DNA from: Roseovarius confluentis
Lineage (GTDB): Bacteria > Pseudomonadota > Alphaproteobacteria > Rhodobacterales > Rhodobacteraceae
Length of the DNA: 64,000 nt
Reading direction: 5' to 3'
NCBI RefSeq assembly: GCF_002917925.1
Contig: NZ_PPFE01000006.1
Coordinates: forward strand, 1 to 64,000
Position numbers and translations under genes: made by a program. A model generated the notes under the pieces. That model was not told where the DNA came from. It saw only the letters and a program-made list of their open reading frames with translations, and ran no database searches. The stretch's first letter is position 1. Every line of letters starts with the position of its first letter. This document shows positions 1-8,925 of this stretch, one piece after another.

Positions 1-145
1 GCATGGCATCGCCGGCGGGGGGTTCGATCTTGATGACCTCCGCCCCCATATCCGCCAGAAGCATCCCGCAAAACGGCCCAGCCGCGATCTGGCAAATCTC
101 GACCACGCGAACGCCGGCCAGCGGAAGGGATTGCGGTTCGTTCAT
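1..145 (-). CDS. CaiB/BaiF family CoA-transferase, N-terminal fragment
   Basis: Only the first 48 residues are in the window. They read as the N-terminal Rossmann start of a class III CoA-transferase: [20 protein letters not shown], then [17 protein letters not shown], the same pattern as the complete paralogue at 6990-8117. The family moves CoA between carboxylic acids, and the catalytic Asp lies outside this fragment. The ATG shares one base with the TGA of the IclR gene upstream (TGATG), so the two are probably translationally coupled. Substrate cannot be inferred. Confidence 0.85.
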   Translation of the reverse strand, partial: MNEPQSLPLAGVRVVEICQIAAGPFCGMLLADMGAEVIKIEPPAGDAM

Positions 146-969
146 CAGGTTTCCTTTCGTGTTTGCAGCGCGGCAGACGCCTCTTCCGCCGCCGTCGTCA
201 CCATCTTCGCAAGTTCCGGAATGCGGGTCTCGGTCACCCTATCCGCGGGACCTGCGATGGACAGCGCCATCCGGACACGTCCGTTCAGGCCATAGATCGG
301 TGCGCCGATCGCACAGACCCCGCCGCGCCATTCGCCGCGATTGATCGAATAGCCCCGGTCGCGGGTGGCTTTCATATCCTCCACCAGTGCATCGAGATCG
401 GTGATCGTCTCATCGCTCTGCGCGACCGGCTCCAGCGCGCGCCATCGGGTTTCCCCATCTGGATCGAAGGCCAGGATCGCCTTGCCCGTCGCCACGCAAT
501 AGCCCGGCGCACGCTCCCCCACGCGGGTGAAGGTGCGCACCGCTTCCGGGCTGTCCAGCCGATGCAGGTACAGGACTTCGTCGCCGTCGATCAGGCCAAG
601 GATCACCGTCTCGCGGCTATCGTGGCGCAGCCGCTGCATTGCCGGAAGGCACGGATTGATCCAGTCGGGCTGCTCCGACCGCATCATCGCGACCTCCCAA
701 AGACGCAGTGTTGCGCCATAGCGAACCGTTTCCGGGTCCTGCTCGACGTACCCTTCCTCGATCAGAGTGTGCAGCAGGTGGTGAGCGTTTGTCTTGCTAA
801 GCTCGGCCACGCGGGAAATATCGCCTAGGCTCATTGCGCCGCGCGCCGACAATATCTCGATAAGGCGCAGCCCTTTGCGCAGCGTGGTATCCCGGCGCGG
901 CGCTGCTTTCGGCTTCGATGCCGCGGAGTCCGCTTCTGCTGACGCAGCTGTCTTTCTGTCTTTCATCAT
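145..969 (-). CDS. IclR-family transcriptional regulator
   Basis: A 274-residue protein. An N-terminal basic extension (about 1-30) precedes a winged helix-turn-helix (about 30-90) with the recognition segment [22 protein letters not shown]-terminal effector domain follows, with VATGKAIL and [17 protein letters not shown] signatures. IclR proteins bind small organic acids and control nearby catabolic operons. It overlaps the downstream CoA-transferase start, so it probably controls that gene. Its HTH closely resembles the second IclR at 9412-10170, suggesting related operators. The start is ATG at 969 (an ATG-ATG pair) after an AGGAACGAGAG stretch. Confidence 0.93.
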   Translation of the reverse strand: MMKDRKTAASAEADSAASKPKAAPRRDTTLRKGLRLIEILSARGAMSLGDISRVAELSKTNAHHLLHTLIEEGYVEQDPETVRYGATLRLWEVAMMRSEQPDWINPCLPAMQRLRHDSRETVILGLIDGDEVLYLHRLDSPEAVRTFTRVGERAPGYCVATGKAILAFDPDGETRWRALEPVAQSDETITDLDALVEDMKATRDRGYSINRGEWRGGVCAIGAPIYGLNGRVRMALSIAGPADRVTETRIPELAKMVTTAAEEASAALQTRKET

Positions 970-1421
970 CTCTCGTTCCTTTTTTCAGCCATCCAGACTG
1001 GGGTGGTGCAGTCCATCATAGCTGAATAGGTGCGAAGTGTTCGAGAACTGCAAACGGGCCCTCTCCGGGAACGCCCGGATATTCCGGCATGGCACGGATC
1101 CAGCCCCGCAACTTGCCCAGGAAAGTGGAAATCAGGCCGCAGGCCGCAAAGGATGTGTATCGAGGTTTTCGCTGTTTCTGGGTGGCTAGACTCGATCACG
1201 AGGGATTCCGTTGTTCTTCAAGCGTGAACGCCTTTTCACATACATTAATGGTTTTTGACTGTAAACCCTGAGATTGACGCTCCTGGAAGGCACTAATTGA
1301 CATTCAAATGAGACGCCCCGGAATTGCCGGCGCATCCACGCGCGCTTCGACTTGACCGACAAGTACCTCATCGCAATCACCAGCGAGTGGAGATGAGACA
1401 AGAGACCGGGACCAAACAGAG
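970..1421. other. Intergenic stretch, no gene recognised
   Basis: About 450 bases between the IclR gene and the TRAP transporter remnant. Short open frames exist on both strands, but none has recognisable protein motifs or a convincing ribosome binding site. The stretch probably holds the IclR promoter and possibly more decayed sequence. I see no tRNA, clear terminator or strong repeat. Confidence 0.4.
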
Positions 1422-1669
1422 TCAGGCCGAAAAGGCCATGAACCGGCTCAGCATGTTGGCGCCTATGGCCATCACAAAGATCGCACTGCATATCTGGAGC
1501 GTCTCGAGGCCGCCCTGTTTCATCAGTTCGAAGCACATGGTGCGCTTCACCGGCGTGATCAGGATGGTCATGGACGCGCCCACGGCCCCGGCCACGAAAA
1601 GCTGGCTGATCGGCACCCGGGCGATAATGCCCTGGAGGATGCAGAGGATCGAGGGGGGATCAGCGCGCG
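1422..1669 (-). pseudogene. TRAP transporter large permease (DctM) remnant
   Basis: A reading frame of about 80 residues contains two pieces of a DctM permease. GIIARVPISQLFVAGAV matches the end of a conserved transmembrane segment. It runs directly into a later part of the protein, GGLETLQICSAIFVMAIGAN. Intact DctM proteins have more than 400 residues and 12-13 membrane segments, so most of the gene is missing. It lies just downstream of a DctQ remnant, the normal dctQM order. I infer a dead TRAP system. Confidence 0.7.
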
Positions 1670-1926
1670 CTAGGTGAAGACGGCAAAGAGCAGTGCGGCG
1701 AGGAAATGCAGCACCTTATGGATCGTCTCCGGCAGCGGCCGCGTCACCACGTCCACCGCGATATGGGCGTTCCGGCTTTTCGGCCAGGACGAGGGGCAAA
1801 AAGCAGATGGCGACCATCTAGTACTGCGAGCCGATAGGAATGGTGCCGGGCAGCGGACTGTTGAAGAACGCCTGCGCACGCTTGGCCTTGTCGATCCCAT
1901 TGCCCGCGCGGGGGTCGCGTGAGCAC
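1670..1926 (-). pseudogene. TRAP transporter small permease (DctQ) remnant
   Basis: Two frames together resemble a DctQ small permease. One reads TIPIGSQY, a stop, then MVAICFLPLVLAEK. The other continues with RNAHIAVDVVTRPLPETIHK and a hydrophobic segment, LHFLAALLFAVFT. Joining them needs one frameshift (near 1785) and one stop-codon read-through (near 1818). DctQ is the four-helix small membrane subunit of TRAP transporters. It sits directly upstream of the dctM remnant and downstream of the alcohol dehydrogenase, so the transporter probably once belonged to that operon. Confidence 0.65.
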
Positions 1927-1968
1927 CCGGCGGCTCGCCGCCGGGGTCGAAACGCCTGTCGGCGACGG

Positions 1969-3012
1969 TCAGGGGGTCAGCACGGCGCGGCCGATGACCT
2001 TGCCCTTCTCCAGGTCTGTGATCACGGTATTGGCGTCGTGCAGATCATGTGCGCGGGTGGGGATCCGCCCCAGCTTGTCATCCATGGCCATGCTCATCAG
2101 ATCGCGAAACTCGGTCAACGATCCGACGCAGCTGCCGACGATCCGCGCCGACTTCCAAGTGATGTAGGGGATGCGCCAAGGCGTTGCTCCGCCGTAGAGC
2201 CCAACGAGCACAAGCGTGCCCGCCTTGCTCAGGGCTTCGAAGCCCAGTTCGGTGGTCTTGGGGTTCCCCACGAAGTCGATCACGCATTTGACCGATCCGC
2301 CGCAGGCGCGCTGCACTTGCGCGACGGCATCCGTGGCGGCGCCGTCGATGGCAGCACCGGCGCCGGCGGCAATTGCTGCCTCGCGCTTGGCCGGATCTAC
2401 ATCCACGACGACCGGCGACCGGGCCCCGAGCGCCTTGAGAATTTCGATCGCCATAAGTCCAAGCCCGCCGGCGCCGATGATGACGACCGTTTCCTCCGCG
2501 ACCTGCGGACGTATCTTGTTGATCGCGCCGAAGGCAGTCAGCCCCGAGCAGGAAAGTGGCGCGAGGTAGAGCGGATCGCGGGTACCGATGTCGACCAGGT
2601 AGCGGGAATGGCGCACCTTGATATGCGAGGCAAAGCCGCCCTCGAGTTGCACGCCGATGAAATGCGGCTGGGTACAGAGATGCTCGTCACCGGTCTTGCA
2701 GGTGTCGCACATGCCGCAGCCCTGCCAAGGGTAGACAACGACCTTGTCACCCAGGCTTACCCCGGTCGCGCTGTCACCCATGCCGATCACCTCGCCTGCG
2801 ATCTCGTGGCCGAGGATGCGGGGCAGCGGCCTGCCGCGGTCGACGATCTCGCCGTTGCCCACGTCATAGCCCCCAGCCTTCATGTGGACGTCGCTGTGGC
2901 AGACCCCGCACGCGGTGATACGCAGGACGATCTCGTCCCCCGCGGCCTCGAGATCCGGGCGCTGCATAAGCTCCATATCCGCCCCGAATTTGACGACGCA
3001 TTGGCATTCCAT
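1969..3012 (-). CDS. Zinc-dependent alcohol dehydrogenase (MDR family)
   Basis: A 347-residue medium-chain dehydrogenase, the usual family length. Catalytic zinc ligands are Cys35 (ACGVCHSD), His69-Glu70 (GHE) and a cysteine near 154 (LSCSGLTAFGA). The structural zinc loop is Cys99, Cys102, Cys105 and Cys113 in C-x2-C-x2-C-x7-C spacing. The NAD(P)-binding Rossmann motif GAGGLGLMA lies near 176. It would interconvert a primary alcohol and an aldehyde in the cytoplasm. Downstream are TRAP transporter remnants and upstream an aldehyde dehydrogenase remnant, so it may be the survivor of a former alcohol-oxidation operon. The real substrate is unknown. Confidence 0.9.
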   Translation of the reverse strand: MECQCVVKFGADMELMQRPDLEAAGDEIVLRITACGVCHSDVHMKAGGYDVGNGEIVDRGRPLPRILGHEIAGEVIGMGDSATGVSLGDKVVVYPWQGCGMCDTCKTGDEHLCTQPHFIGVQLEGGFASHIKVRHSRYLVDIGTRDPLYLAPLSCSGLTAFGAINKIRPQVAEETVVIIGAGGLGLMAIEILKALGARSPVVVDVDPAKREAAIAAGAGAAIDGAATDAVAQVQRACGGSVKCVIDFVGNPKTTELGFEALSKAGTLVLVGLYGGATPWRIPYITWKSARIVGSCVGSLTEFRDLMSMAMDDKLGRIPTRAHDLHDANTVITDLEKGKVIGRAVLTP

Positions 3013-3036
3013 CTTCTGTCTCCTCTCCTGTAAACC

Positions 3037-3405
3037 TCAGAACTGGCTGTCGAACTTGTTGATGCGGAAGGCTTCCATCCCCTCCGACCCACCGGCGCTG
3101 CCCCAAGCCGCTGTCCCGGCGACCGCCGATCGGCGAACCGAAATAGACGAATCCAAAGGTGTTGTTGTCGACCATCCCGGCGTCGATCCGCGTGGCGGCT
3201 GACCGGGCGCGATCTTTCGAGCCGTTGAAGACGTAGCGACCAAGCACAAAGCCGGTGCCATTGGACGCCGCGTAGGCATCCTCGCCCCCGGCAAAGCGGT
3301 TGCAACGCTGCGAGTCACAGGGTTCGTCACCTCGATGGTAACGGGCGGCTGCCGCAGCCATGCACCGTCCGCAAACAGGGCCGGATCACTAAAACTGATC
3401 GTCAC
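3037..3405 (-). pseudogene. Aldehyde dehydrogenase remnant (internal deletion, frameshifts)
   Basis: The first frame begins like an aldehyde dehydrogenase (FADGAWLRQPPVTIEVTNPV). It then joins the C-terminal part of the same family: EDAYAASNGTGFVLGRYVF, RIDAGMVDNNTF and GGRRDSGLGQ in a second frame, then GSEGMEAFRINKFDSQF back in the first. About 120 residues remain of the usual 480 or so, and the catalytic Cys/Glu core is gone. The C-terminus resembles succinate-semialdehyde-type enzymes. It lies just upstream of the alcohol dehydrogenase on the same strand, as expected for a former alcohol-to-acid pathway. Confidence 0.8.
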
Positions 3406-3553
3406 TGGGCCCCGCTTTTCTATATTTCAGAATTATATATCATATTTTGGAACACGCTATGCTACAGACGCGACCGGCGTCAAGCGGTTCCTTCAACCTT
3501 GACCGCGACGCTCTCGGCAGTTGATGGCCGAAGTGAGCGGACGCCATTCCCGC

Positions 3554-3605
3554 TTGACAATGATCACATGTTCCAAATAACAAAAACATGTTCTACCATA
3601 CGTAA
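3554..3605 (+). promoter_or_regulatory. Candidate promoter with tandem operator before the molybdoenzyme operon
   Basis: TTGACA (3554-3559) is followed after 16 bases by AATAAC (3576-3581), a plausible sigma-70 promoter. Two 15-bp blocks, TTCCAAATAACAAAA (3571-3585) and TTCTACCATACGTAA (3591-3605), start exactly 20 bases apart and overlap the -10. Each matches 11 of 15 positions of TTYCRYAAYACAGAA, the pattern found before the thiol dioxygenase and the acyl-CoA synthetase operons. An octamer ACATGTTC also occurs twice here. IclR binding is an inference. A much weaker pair begins at 3425 and 3445. Confidence 0.45.
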
Positions 3606-3691
3606 CTCAAAGACCTGTCGGAATGACCTGCTATCTTCGCACAGATCAGTTCCGGCCGGACGCAGAGCCAAAGCAGCACGAGGAAGAGACG

Positions 3692-4765
3692 ATGAAGGAT
3701 CAGATCAATGAAGACGGCCTGACGGTTCGCGCCCGCGATGCCGAGGGCAATCCCCAGATGGCCGAGGGCCGCCTGCCGGAGGGCGGCGGGATCACCCAGA
3801 CCGACGATTTTTTCATCGTTCACCACTACGCCCCCCACAAGGTCGGCAGCGAGGACTGGTCGCTCGAGGTGACGAAGCCGGACGGGTCGACCGCGAAACT
3901 CGTGCTGGCGGATATCGAGGCGCTGCCAAAGCGCGAAGTCACGGCGCTGCTGGAGTGCGCCGGGATGAGCCGCGGCTTCCTGGCCGACAAGACCCCTGGC
4001 ACGCAATTCGGGCACGGCATGGTCGGCACGGCAACGTGGCGCGGCCCGCGACTGTCGGACGTGCTTAATCACTTGGGGGTGCGCGACGGGTTCGAATGCG
4101 TGATCCTGCGGGGCGGCGACGAAGGCGTGACCCAGCCCGAGAACATGCATTCCGATTTCTCCAAGGGCCTGCCGAAAGAGAAGGCGCTGGACGGCTCCAC
4201 CATCCTCGCCACCGAGATGAACGGCGCGCAACTGCCCTGGCTTCACGGCGGGCCGGTGCGGCTGGTGGTGCCCGGCTGGTTCGGTGTCTGGTGGGTAAAA
4301 TGGCCGTGCAAGCTCGAATTTTCGACCGACCGGACCTACGGTGGCTTCTGGCAGAAGGAACGCTACACCTATCAGGATACGTCTGGCAGCATCACCGGCG
4401 TGGTTGGCCCGGGCCTGCCGCGCGCGATCATCCAGTCCCCCGAGGATGGCGACAAGGCCACGAAGGGCGGCAGTGTTTCCGTTTCGGGCATCGCCTGGGC
4501 CGGGGATCAACCGGTGGAAAAGGTCGAGTTGAGCCTCGACGGCGGCAAGACCTGGACCGCGGCCGAGTTGGGCGCGGACGAGGGTCCCTTCGTTTGGCGG
4601 ACCTGGCGCGCCGAGGTTACGCTCGACGGACCGCCCGGCTACAACTTCCTGTCGGCCCGCTGTACCGACGTCTCGGGTCGGGTCCAGCAGACGCAGAGCG
4701 CGGCCAACCGGCTAGGCTATGGCAACAACGACATCCAGACGATCCGGCTGAACGTCACCGCCTGA
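3692..4765 (+). CDS. Sulfite oxidase-type molybdopterin oxidoreductase
   Basis: A 357-residue protein of the sulfite oxidase family. The oxidoreductase molybdopterin domain spans about 35-245, with the molybdenum-ligand cysteine at 89 (LECAGMSR) and the signature HGGPVRLVVPGWFGVWWVKW. A Mo-co dimerisation (Ig-like) domain follows (about 250-355; VEKVELSLDGGKTW). No Tat or Sec signal is present at the chosen start, ATG 3692 after GAGGAAGAG, so the enzyme is probably cytoplasmic, unlike periplasmic SorA/SoxCD. It leads a plus-strand run with an acyl-CoA synthetase and a CoA-transferase. A job oxidising sulfite released inside the cell would fit the nearby thiol dioxygenase, but the substrate is inferred. 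Confidence 0.85.
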   Translation: MKDQINEDGLTVRARDAEGNPQMAEGRLPEGGGITQTDDFFIVHHYAPHKVGSEDWSLEVTKPDGSTAKLVLADIEALPKREVTALLECAGMSRGFLADKTPGTQFGHGMVGTATWRGPRLSDVLNHLGVRDGFECVILRGGDEGVTQPENMHSDFSKGLPKEKALDGSTILATEMNGAQLPWLHGGPVRLVVPGWFGVWWVKWPCKLEFSTDRTYGGFWQKERYTYQDTSGSITGVVGPGLPRAIIQSPEDGDKATKGGSVSVSGIAWAGDQPVEKVELSLDGGKTWTAAELGADEGPFVWRTWRAEVTLDGPPGYNFLSARCTDVSGRVQQTQSAANRLGYGNNDIQTIRLNVTA

Positions 4766-4836
4766 TCGCGACGCGCACAGCGGATCCCCCGACCGGCGAA
4801 ACGCGGCAGGGCGCATGCAGAAAATCTCGAGGACAC

Positions 4837-6948
4837 ATGAACAGCATAGAAACCACCACGGCAGATGACGACGGCATTCGCGCGCTGCTGAACCCGCGCT
4901 CCGTCGCCATCGTCGGCGCATCCGAGGATCAGGCCAAGTTCAGTGGAAGGATCACGCATTACCTGCTGAAGCACAGCTATGCAGGCGATGTCTACCTGAT
5001 CAACCCCTCACGCGAGACCCTGTTCGGGCGACGCGCCTATCCCTCGCTCGACGACCTCCCGGCCACACCCGACGTGGTGCTAATCGGCACGCCGAAGCCG
5101 ACGATCGCGGGCATGATCGACAAGGCCGGGCAGCGCGGGGCCAAGGTGGTGGTCGTCATCTCCAGCGGTTTCGCGGACGCGGGCGATAAGGAAGGCGAAG
5201 CGGCGCTTGCAGCGCTGGCGAAGTCGCACGGGATGCGCTTGATCGGGCCGAACGTCATGGGCTTTGCCAGCCCGGTCAACAACCTGGCGATGATGTCCTC
5301 GCACGTCTTGAAGGTCGACAGGCTGCGCACCGGCAACATCGGCATCGTCAGCCAGAGCGGCGGTGTCCTCAGCGCCCTGATGGACTTCGTGGAGCAGCAC
5401 GGGTTCGGCATCTCGCACGCCTTTCCGACCGGCAATCAGGCGGACGTCGATTTCTGCGACCTCGTCGGCGGGCTGGTCGACGATCCGATGACGCAGGTGA
5501 TTTGCACCTATGTTGAGGGCCTTAGCTCTCCCTCCCGCTTCATCGAGACGGCGCGGCGCGTGCGCGCATCGGGCAAGACTTGGCTGATGATGAAATCAGG
5601 CCGGACCGAGGCCGGGATGGAGGCCGCCTTTTCCCATACCGCGAGTCTTGCTAGCAGCCACGACGCCTTCACCAACATCTGCCGCGACAACGGGATCGTG
5701 CTGTTCGACGACTTCGAATCGTTTGTCACCGCGACCCTGCTTGTCTCGCACAGCCCAGCGGCGCGGATCGACCGGATCGGTGTGGTCTCTCCTTCGGGGG
5801 GAAGCTGCGTCATGACCGCCGACCTGTTCAGCGACATGGACCTGCCAATGGCCGAGTTCGGCCCCGCGACCCGCGCGGCCCTGCCGGCGTACTTTCCCGA
5901 CGACATGACGAACCCGGTGGATACCGGCGCGGCCGTCAAGGATCCGATCGTGGGTGCCAACGGTCCCGTGACGCAGGCTATCGTGCAGGACCCGGCGGTC
6001 AGCCTGCTGCTGGGTGTGATCAGCACCTGTCCCGACGTCCGGCTGGTCTCCCAACTGGTGGCCGATGGCGCGGGTGATACGCCACATCTGCTGGTGATCC
6101 AGCCCGCTGCGATGGCGGACGAGGCGCGTGCCTACCTGCGCGAGAATGCCATCCCCTATACTGACAGCCTGCACGGCGCGGCCCGCGCCATCCGCGCCCT
6201 GCGCGCTGCGGGCACAAGGACGGCCCGCACGGCCGCCATCCGTCCGGAGGGCTGCGCCCTGCCCGCGGACCTGCCTTCCGGACCGTTGGACGAGAAGGCG
6301 GCCAAGGCCCTGCTGGAAAGCTACGGCATCCGCACCAACACCGGCAGGCTGGCTACCGACGCCGAGAGCGCGCGGGGCATCGCCGCCGGGTTGACCGCGC
6401 CGCTTGTGCTCAAGGTCGTGTCGCCGGACGTCGTGCACAAAGCGGATGTCGGCGGCGTGATGCTGGACATCGACGGCCCCGAGGCGATGGCCGATGCTGT
6501 CCGCGCGATGCGTGCCCGGCTGGAACAGACCGCACCGGATGCCGAGATCCACGGCTTCCTCGTGCAGGAACAGGCCACCGGCCTCGCCGAGGTAATGATC
6601 GGGGTACAGCACGACGACCTCTTCGGCGCGATGATCATGGTGGGCGCAGGCGGTGGGCTGGTGGAACTGCTGGCCGACGTGGCCACGGCGAGCGTCCCGG
6701 TGTCCCCGGAAGACGCCAAGCGGATGCTGGGAACCCTGAAGATCGCGCGTATCCTCGAAGGCGTCCGGGGGCAGCCTCCACTGGACATGGACGCCGTCGC
6801 CGACGCGATTTCCCGGACAAGCTGGCTGGCGCACGACCTGGGCGGCCGCCTGTGCGAGCTGGACATCAACCCCCTGTTCGTTGCCGAGGCGGGCAAAGGG
6901 GCCGTTGCGGTGGATGCCCGGGCGCTGATGGCGCCCGCGACCGCCTGA
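4837..6948 (+). CDS. ADP-forming acyl-CoA synthetase (single-chain, NDP-forming)
   Basis: A 703-residue fused enzyme of the acetyl-CoA synthetase (ADP-forming)/succinyl-CoA ligase superfamily. A CoA-binding Rossmann domain comes first (LNPRSVAIVGASEDQAKFSG). Next are ligase-CoA domains with the phospho-histidine candidate His267 (FSHTASLA), and then a C-terminal ATP-grasp domain (about 480-700; LKVVSPDVVHKADVGGV). It would join a carboxylate to CoA while hydrolysing ATP to ADP. The start is ATG 4837 after CGAGGA. It follows the molybdoenzyme by 71 bases and precedes a CoA-transferase by 41, so the three are likely one operon. A close paralogue lies at 14021-16147. The acid substrate is unknown. 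Confidence 0.92.
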   Translation: MNSIETTTADDDGIRALLNPRSVAIVGASEDQAKFSGRITHYLLKHSYAGDVYLINPSRETLFGRRAYPSLDDLPATPDVVLIGTPKPTIAGMIDKAGQRGAKVVVVISSGFADAGDKEGEAALAALAKSHGMRLIGPNVMGFASPVNNLAMMSSHVLKVDRLRTGNIGIVSQSGGVLSALMDFVEQHGFGISHAFPTGNQADVDFCDLVGGLVDDPMTQVICTYVEGLSSPSRFIETARRVRASGKTWLMMKSGRTEAGMEAAFSHTASLASSHDAFTNICRDNGIVLFDDFESFVTATLLVSHSPAARIDRIGVVSPSGGSCVMTADLFSDMDLPMAEFGPATRAALPAYFPDDMTNPVDTGAAVKDPIVGANGPVTQAIVQDPAVSLLLGVISTCPDVRLVSQLVADGAGDTPHLLVIQPAAMADEARAYLRENAIPYTDSLHGAARAIRALRAAGTRTARTAAIRPEGCALPADLPSGPLDEKAAKALLESYGIRTNTGRLATDAESARGIAAGLTAPLVLKVVSPDVVHKADVGGVMLDIDGPEAMADAVRAMRARLEQTAPDAEIHGFLVQEQATGLAEVMIGVQHDDLFGAMIMVGAGGGLVELLADVATASVPVSPEDAKRMLGTLKIARILEGVRGQPPLDMDAVADAISRTSWLAHDLGGRLCELDINPLFVAEAGKGAVAVDARALMAPATA

Positions 6949-6989
6949 TCGGCTCTTCGCCGGACAATGCCCCTGTGAAGGAGACGCAT

Positions 6990-8117
6990 GTGACCAACTC
7001 TCCCCCTCTGGCCGGAATAACGGTACTCGACCTGTCCCGACTGCTACCGGGTCCGCTCGCGACACAGCACCTTGCCGATTACGGCGCGGAGGTGATCAAG
7101 ATCGAGGAGCCGAAGCTGGGCGACTACGCCCGCCGGACCGATAGCGCGGGCAAGCACTCTGCCATTTTCAACGCCTTGAATCGCAACAAGCGGTCAGTAG
7201 CACTCGACCTGAAGTCCGAGGCGGACCGCGCCCTGTTTCTGACACTCTGCGAGACCGCCAATCTGGTGGTCGAGGGCTTCCGGCCCGGCGTCATGGACCG
7301 CCTCGGGCTGGGCTATGACGCGCTTGCCGCGCGGAACCCGGCCATCGTGATGTGCAGCATCTCGGGTTATGGCCAGACCGGGCCGAACCGGCTGCAGGCC
7401 GGTCATGACATCAACTACCTCGCCGCCTCCGGCGTGTCGGATCAGACCGGCGCGGCGGGCGGCCCCCCGGCGTTGTCGAACTTCCAGATAGCGGACCTCG
7501 CAGGGGGCACACTGGCCGCCGGCATGGGGATGATGATTGCCCTCTACGACGCCGCGCGGACCGGTCGGGGGCGGCACGTCGACGTTTCGATGACCGACGC
7601 GGCCTTTACTCACACGGTCATGCCTGTGGCCGACACGGTCCAGCACGGGCGGCCGCCGGAACGGGGCCGGGGCCGGCTATCCGGTGCTTTCCCGGGCTAC
7701 GGCTATTACGAGACGTCCGACGGGCGCTACATGGCTGTGGGCGCGCTTGAGGCAAAGTTCTGGAAGGTGCTGGTCAACGCGCTGTCCCGCCCGGACCTCG
7801 AATCCTGCGGACTGGGCACGCCCGAACAGCAACGCCATGCCCGGTCCGAGCTCGAGGCGATCTTCCGCGGGCGCACGCAGGCCGACTGGGCCAAACATTT
7901 CGCGAATCACGACTGCTGCGTAAACGCCGTTCTCACCACGGAGGAGGCCCTCGCCTCGGCGCAGGTGCAGGCCCGTGGGCTGGTGCTGGAGGAAGGCAAG
8001 CTGGCGCCGCCGGTCCGCATGTCGCGGTTCGAGCCGGCGATCACGCGCCCGGTGCCCGACCTCGGGGCCGACACGGCGGACGTCCGGCAGCGGGCCGGGG
8101 GCGAGACTACGCGCTAG
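6990..8117 (+). CDS. CaiB/BaiF (class III) CoA-transferase
   Basis: A 375-residue enzyme of normal family length. LAGITVLDLSRLLPGPLATQ and [14 protein letters not shown] form the N-terminal Rossmann fold. FNALNRNKRSVALDL and GHDINYLAASG are further signatures. VDVSMTDAAF carries the candidate catalytic aspartate. It transfers CoA between organic acids through an aspartyl-CoA thioester. The start is taken as GTG 6990, because AAGGAG lies six bases upstream. It is the last gene of the plus-strand run and converges on the thiol dioxygenase. Related enzymes activate 3-sulfinopropionate in known organothiol degraders, but substrate here is inferred from context only. Confidence 0.9.
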   Translation: MTNSPPLAGITVLDLSRLLPGPLATQHLADYGAEVIKIEEPKLGDYARRTDSAGKHSAIFNALNRNKRSVALDLKSEADRALFLTLCETANLVVEGFRPGVMDRLGLGYDALAARNPAIVMCSISGYGQTGPNRLQAGHDINYLAASGVSDQTGAAGGPPALSNFQIADLAGGTLAAGMGMMIALYDAARTGRGRHVDVSMTDAAFTHTVMPVADTVQHGRPPERGRGRLSGAFPGYGYYETSDGRYMAVGALEAKFWKVLVNALSRPDLESCGLGTPEQQRHARSELEAIFRGRTQADWAKHFANHDCCVNAVLTTEEALASAQVQARGLVLEEGKLAPPVRMSRFEPAITRPVPDLGADTADVRQRAGGETTR

Positions 8118-8141
8118 AGCAGACGCGCCCTGCCGTGACCG

Positions 8142-8714
8142 TCAGGCCCAGATGTTGGGGATGCTGTCGCCAGAAAAGCCCGAAATGAACTGTTTGGCCG
8201 TGCCGGTCTCGAGATCGAAGACCGACCTCGGCACCTTACCGATATTCGCGCCATAGATATGGATGCTGATCGACACCCGGTCATCGTAGGCGTTGCGAAC
8301 CTTGTGGACGTCGCCGATGTCGGGCGATACCATGTCGATCATGCCGGGATCGAGCCGCTCCTCGCCGGTGCAGACCATCGGTGCCCCTTCTGCGGGCGGC
8401 TCATAGCTCTGCGCGACTTCCGCGCCGCGCAGCATCCCGATCATGCCCCAGACGGTGTGATTGTGGATCGGTGTCTCCTGTCCCGGGCCCCAGACAAAGC
8501 TGACCACCGAGAACCGCTCGAAGGGATCGCAGTGCAGCAGGTACTGCTGGTAGAATTCGGGGTGCGGGCGGGCACAGGCTTGGGGCAGCCAGTCATCCGA
8601 GGAGATGAGCGTGGCGAAGGGCGCCTGCAGGGTCTCCAGTATCTCGGACTCGGCGGCGCCTCCATCCAGTGTCTCGGTCGCCTTGCGTATGAATGTCCTG
8701 AGCAGCGCCGTCAT
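8142..8714 (-). CDS. Thiol dioxygenase, 3-mercaptopropionate dioxygenase-like
   Basis: A 190-residue cupin of the cysteine dioxygenase family. The iron ligands are His84, His86 (TPIHNHTVWG) and His137 (GDVHKVRN), with the Ser150-x-His152-x-Tyr154 network. Where mammalian cysteine dioxygenase has its substrate-binding Arg60, this protein has Gln57 (YQQYLLHC), and Arg163 follows ANIGK. From memory, that Gln/Arg combination marks bacterial 3-mercaptopropionate dioxygenases, which make 3-sulfinopropionate with O2. The Cys of the Cys-Tyr crosslink is absent. The start is ATG 8714, preceded by GGGAGG; upstream in-frame ATGs lack a ribosome site. It converges on the CoA-transferase. Confidence 0.85.
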   Translation of the reverse strand: MTALLRTFIRKATETLDGGAAESEILETLQAPFATLISSDDWLPQACARPHPEFYQQYLLHCDPFERFSVVSFVWGPGQETPIHNHTVWGMIGMLRGAEVAQSYEPPAEGAPMVCTGEERLDPGMIDMVSPDIGDVHKVRNAYDDRVSISIHIYGANIGKVPRSVFDLETGTAKQFISGFSGDSIPNIWA

Positions 8715-8925
8715 TCTTTGGCCTCCCATTAGAGTTCTCGGCCCGGATCGCCGGGCCATGTTCGTCAAGGCCGGGCGGGCGGCGCAGCGCAGCCCTTGGA
8801 CGCACGATGGTTTTCATCGGCGGACCAAAAGTGCGGGTCCGGCTACCGCCTTGCAGATCGATCTCGGACAGGAGACCATCAATTCTGTCTGCAATGCCCA
8901 ACACGTTCGCCATACCAGCCTTTAC

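Noticed and set aside
966..1536. Small open frames on both strands between IclR and the TRAP remnant
   Set aside because: No family motif, no ribosome binding site and no codon preference like neighbouring genes.
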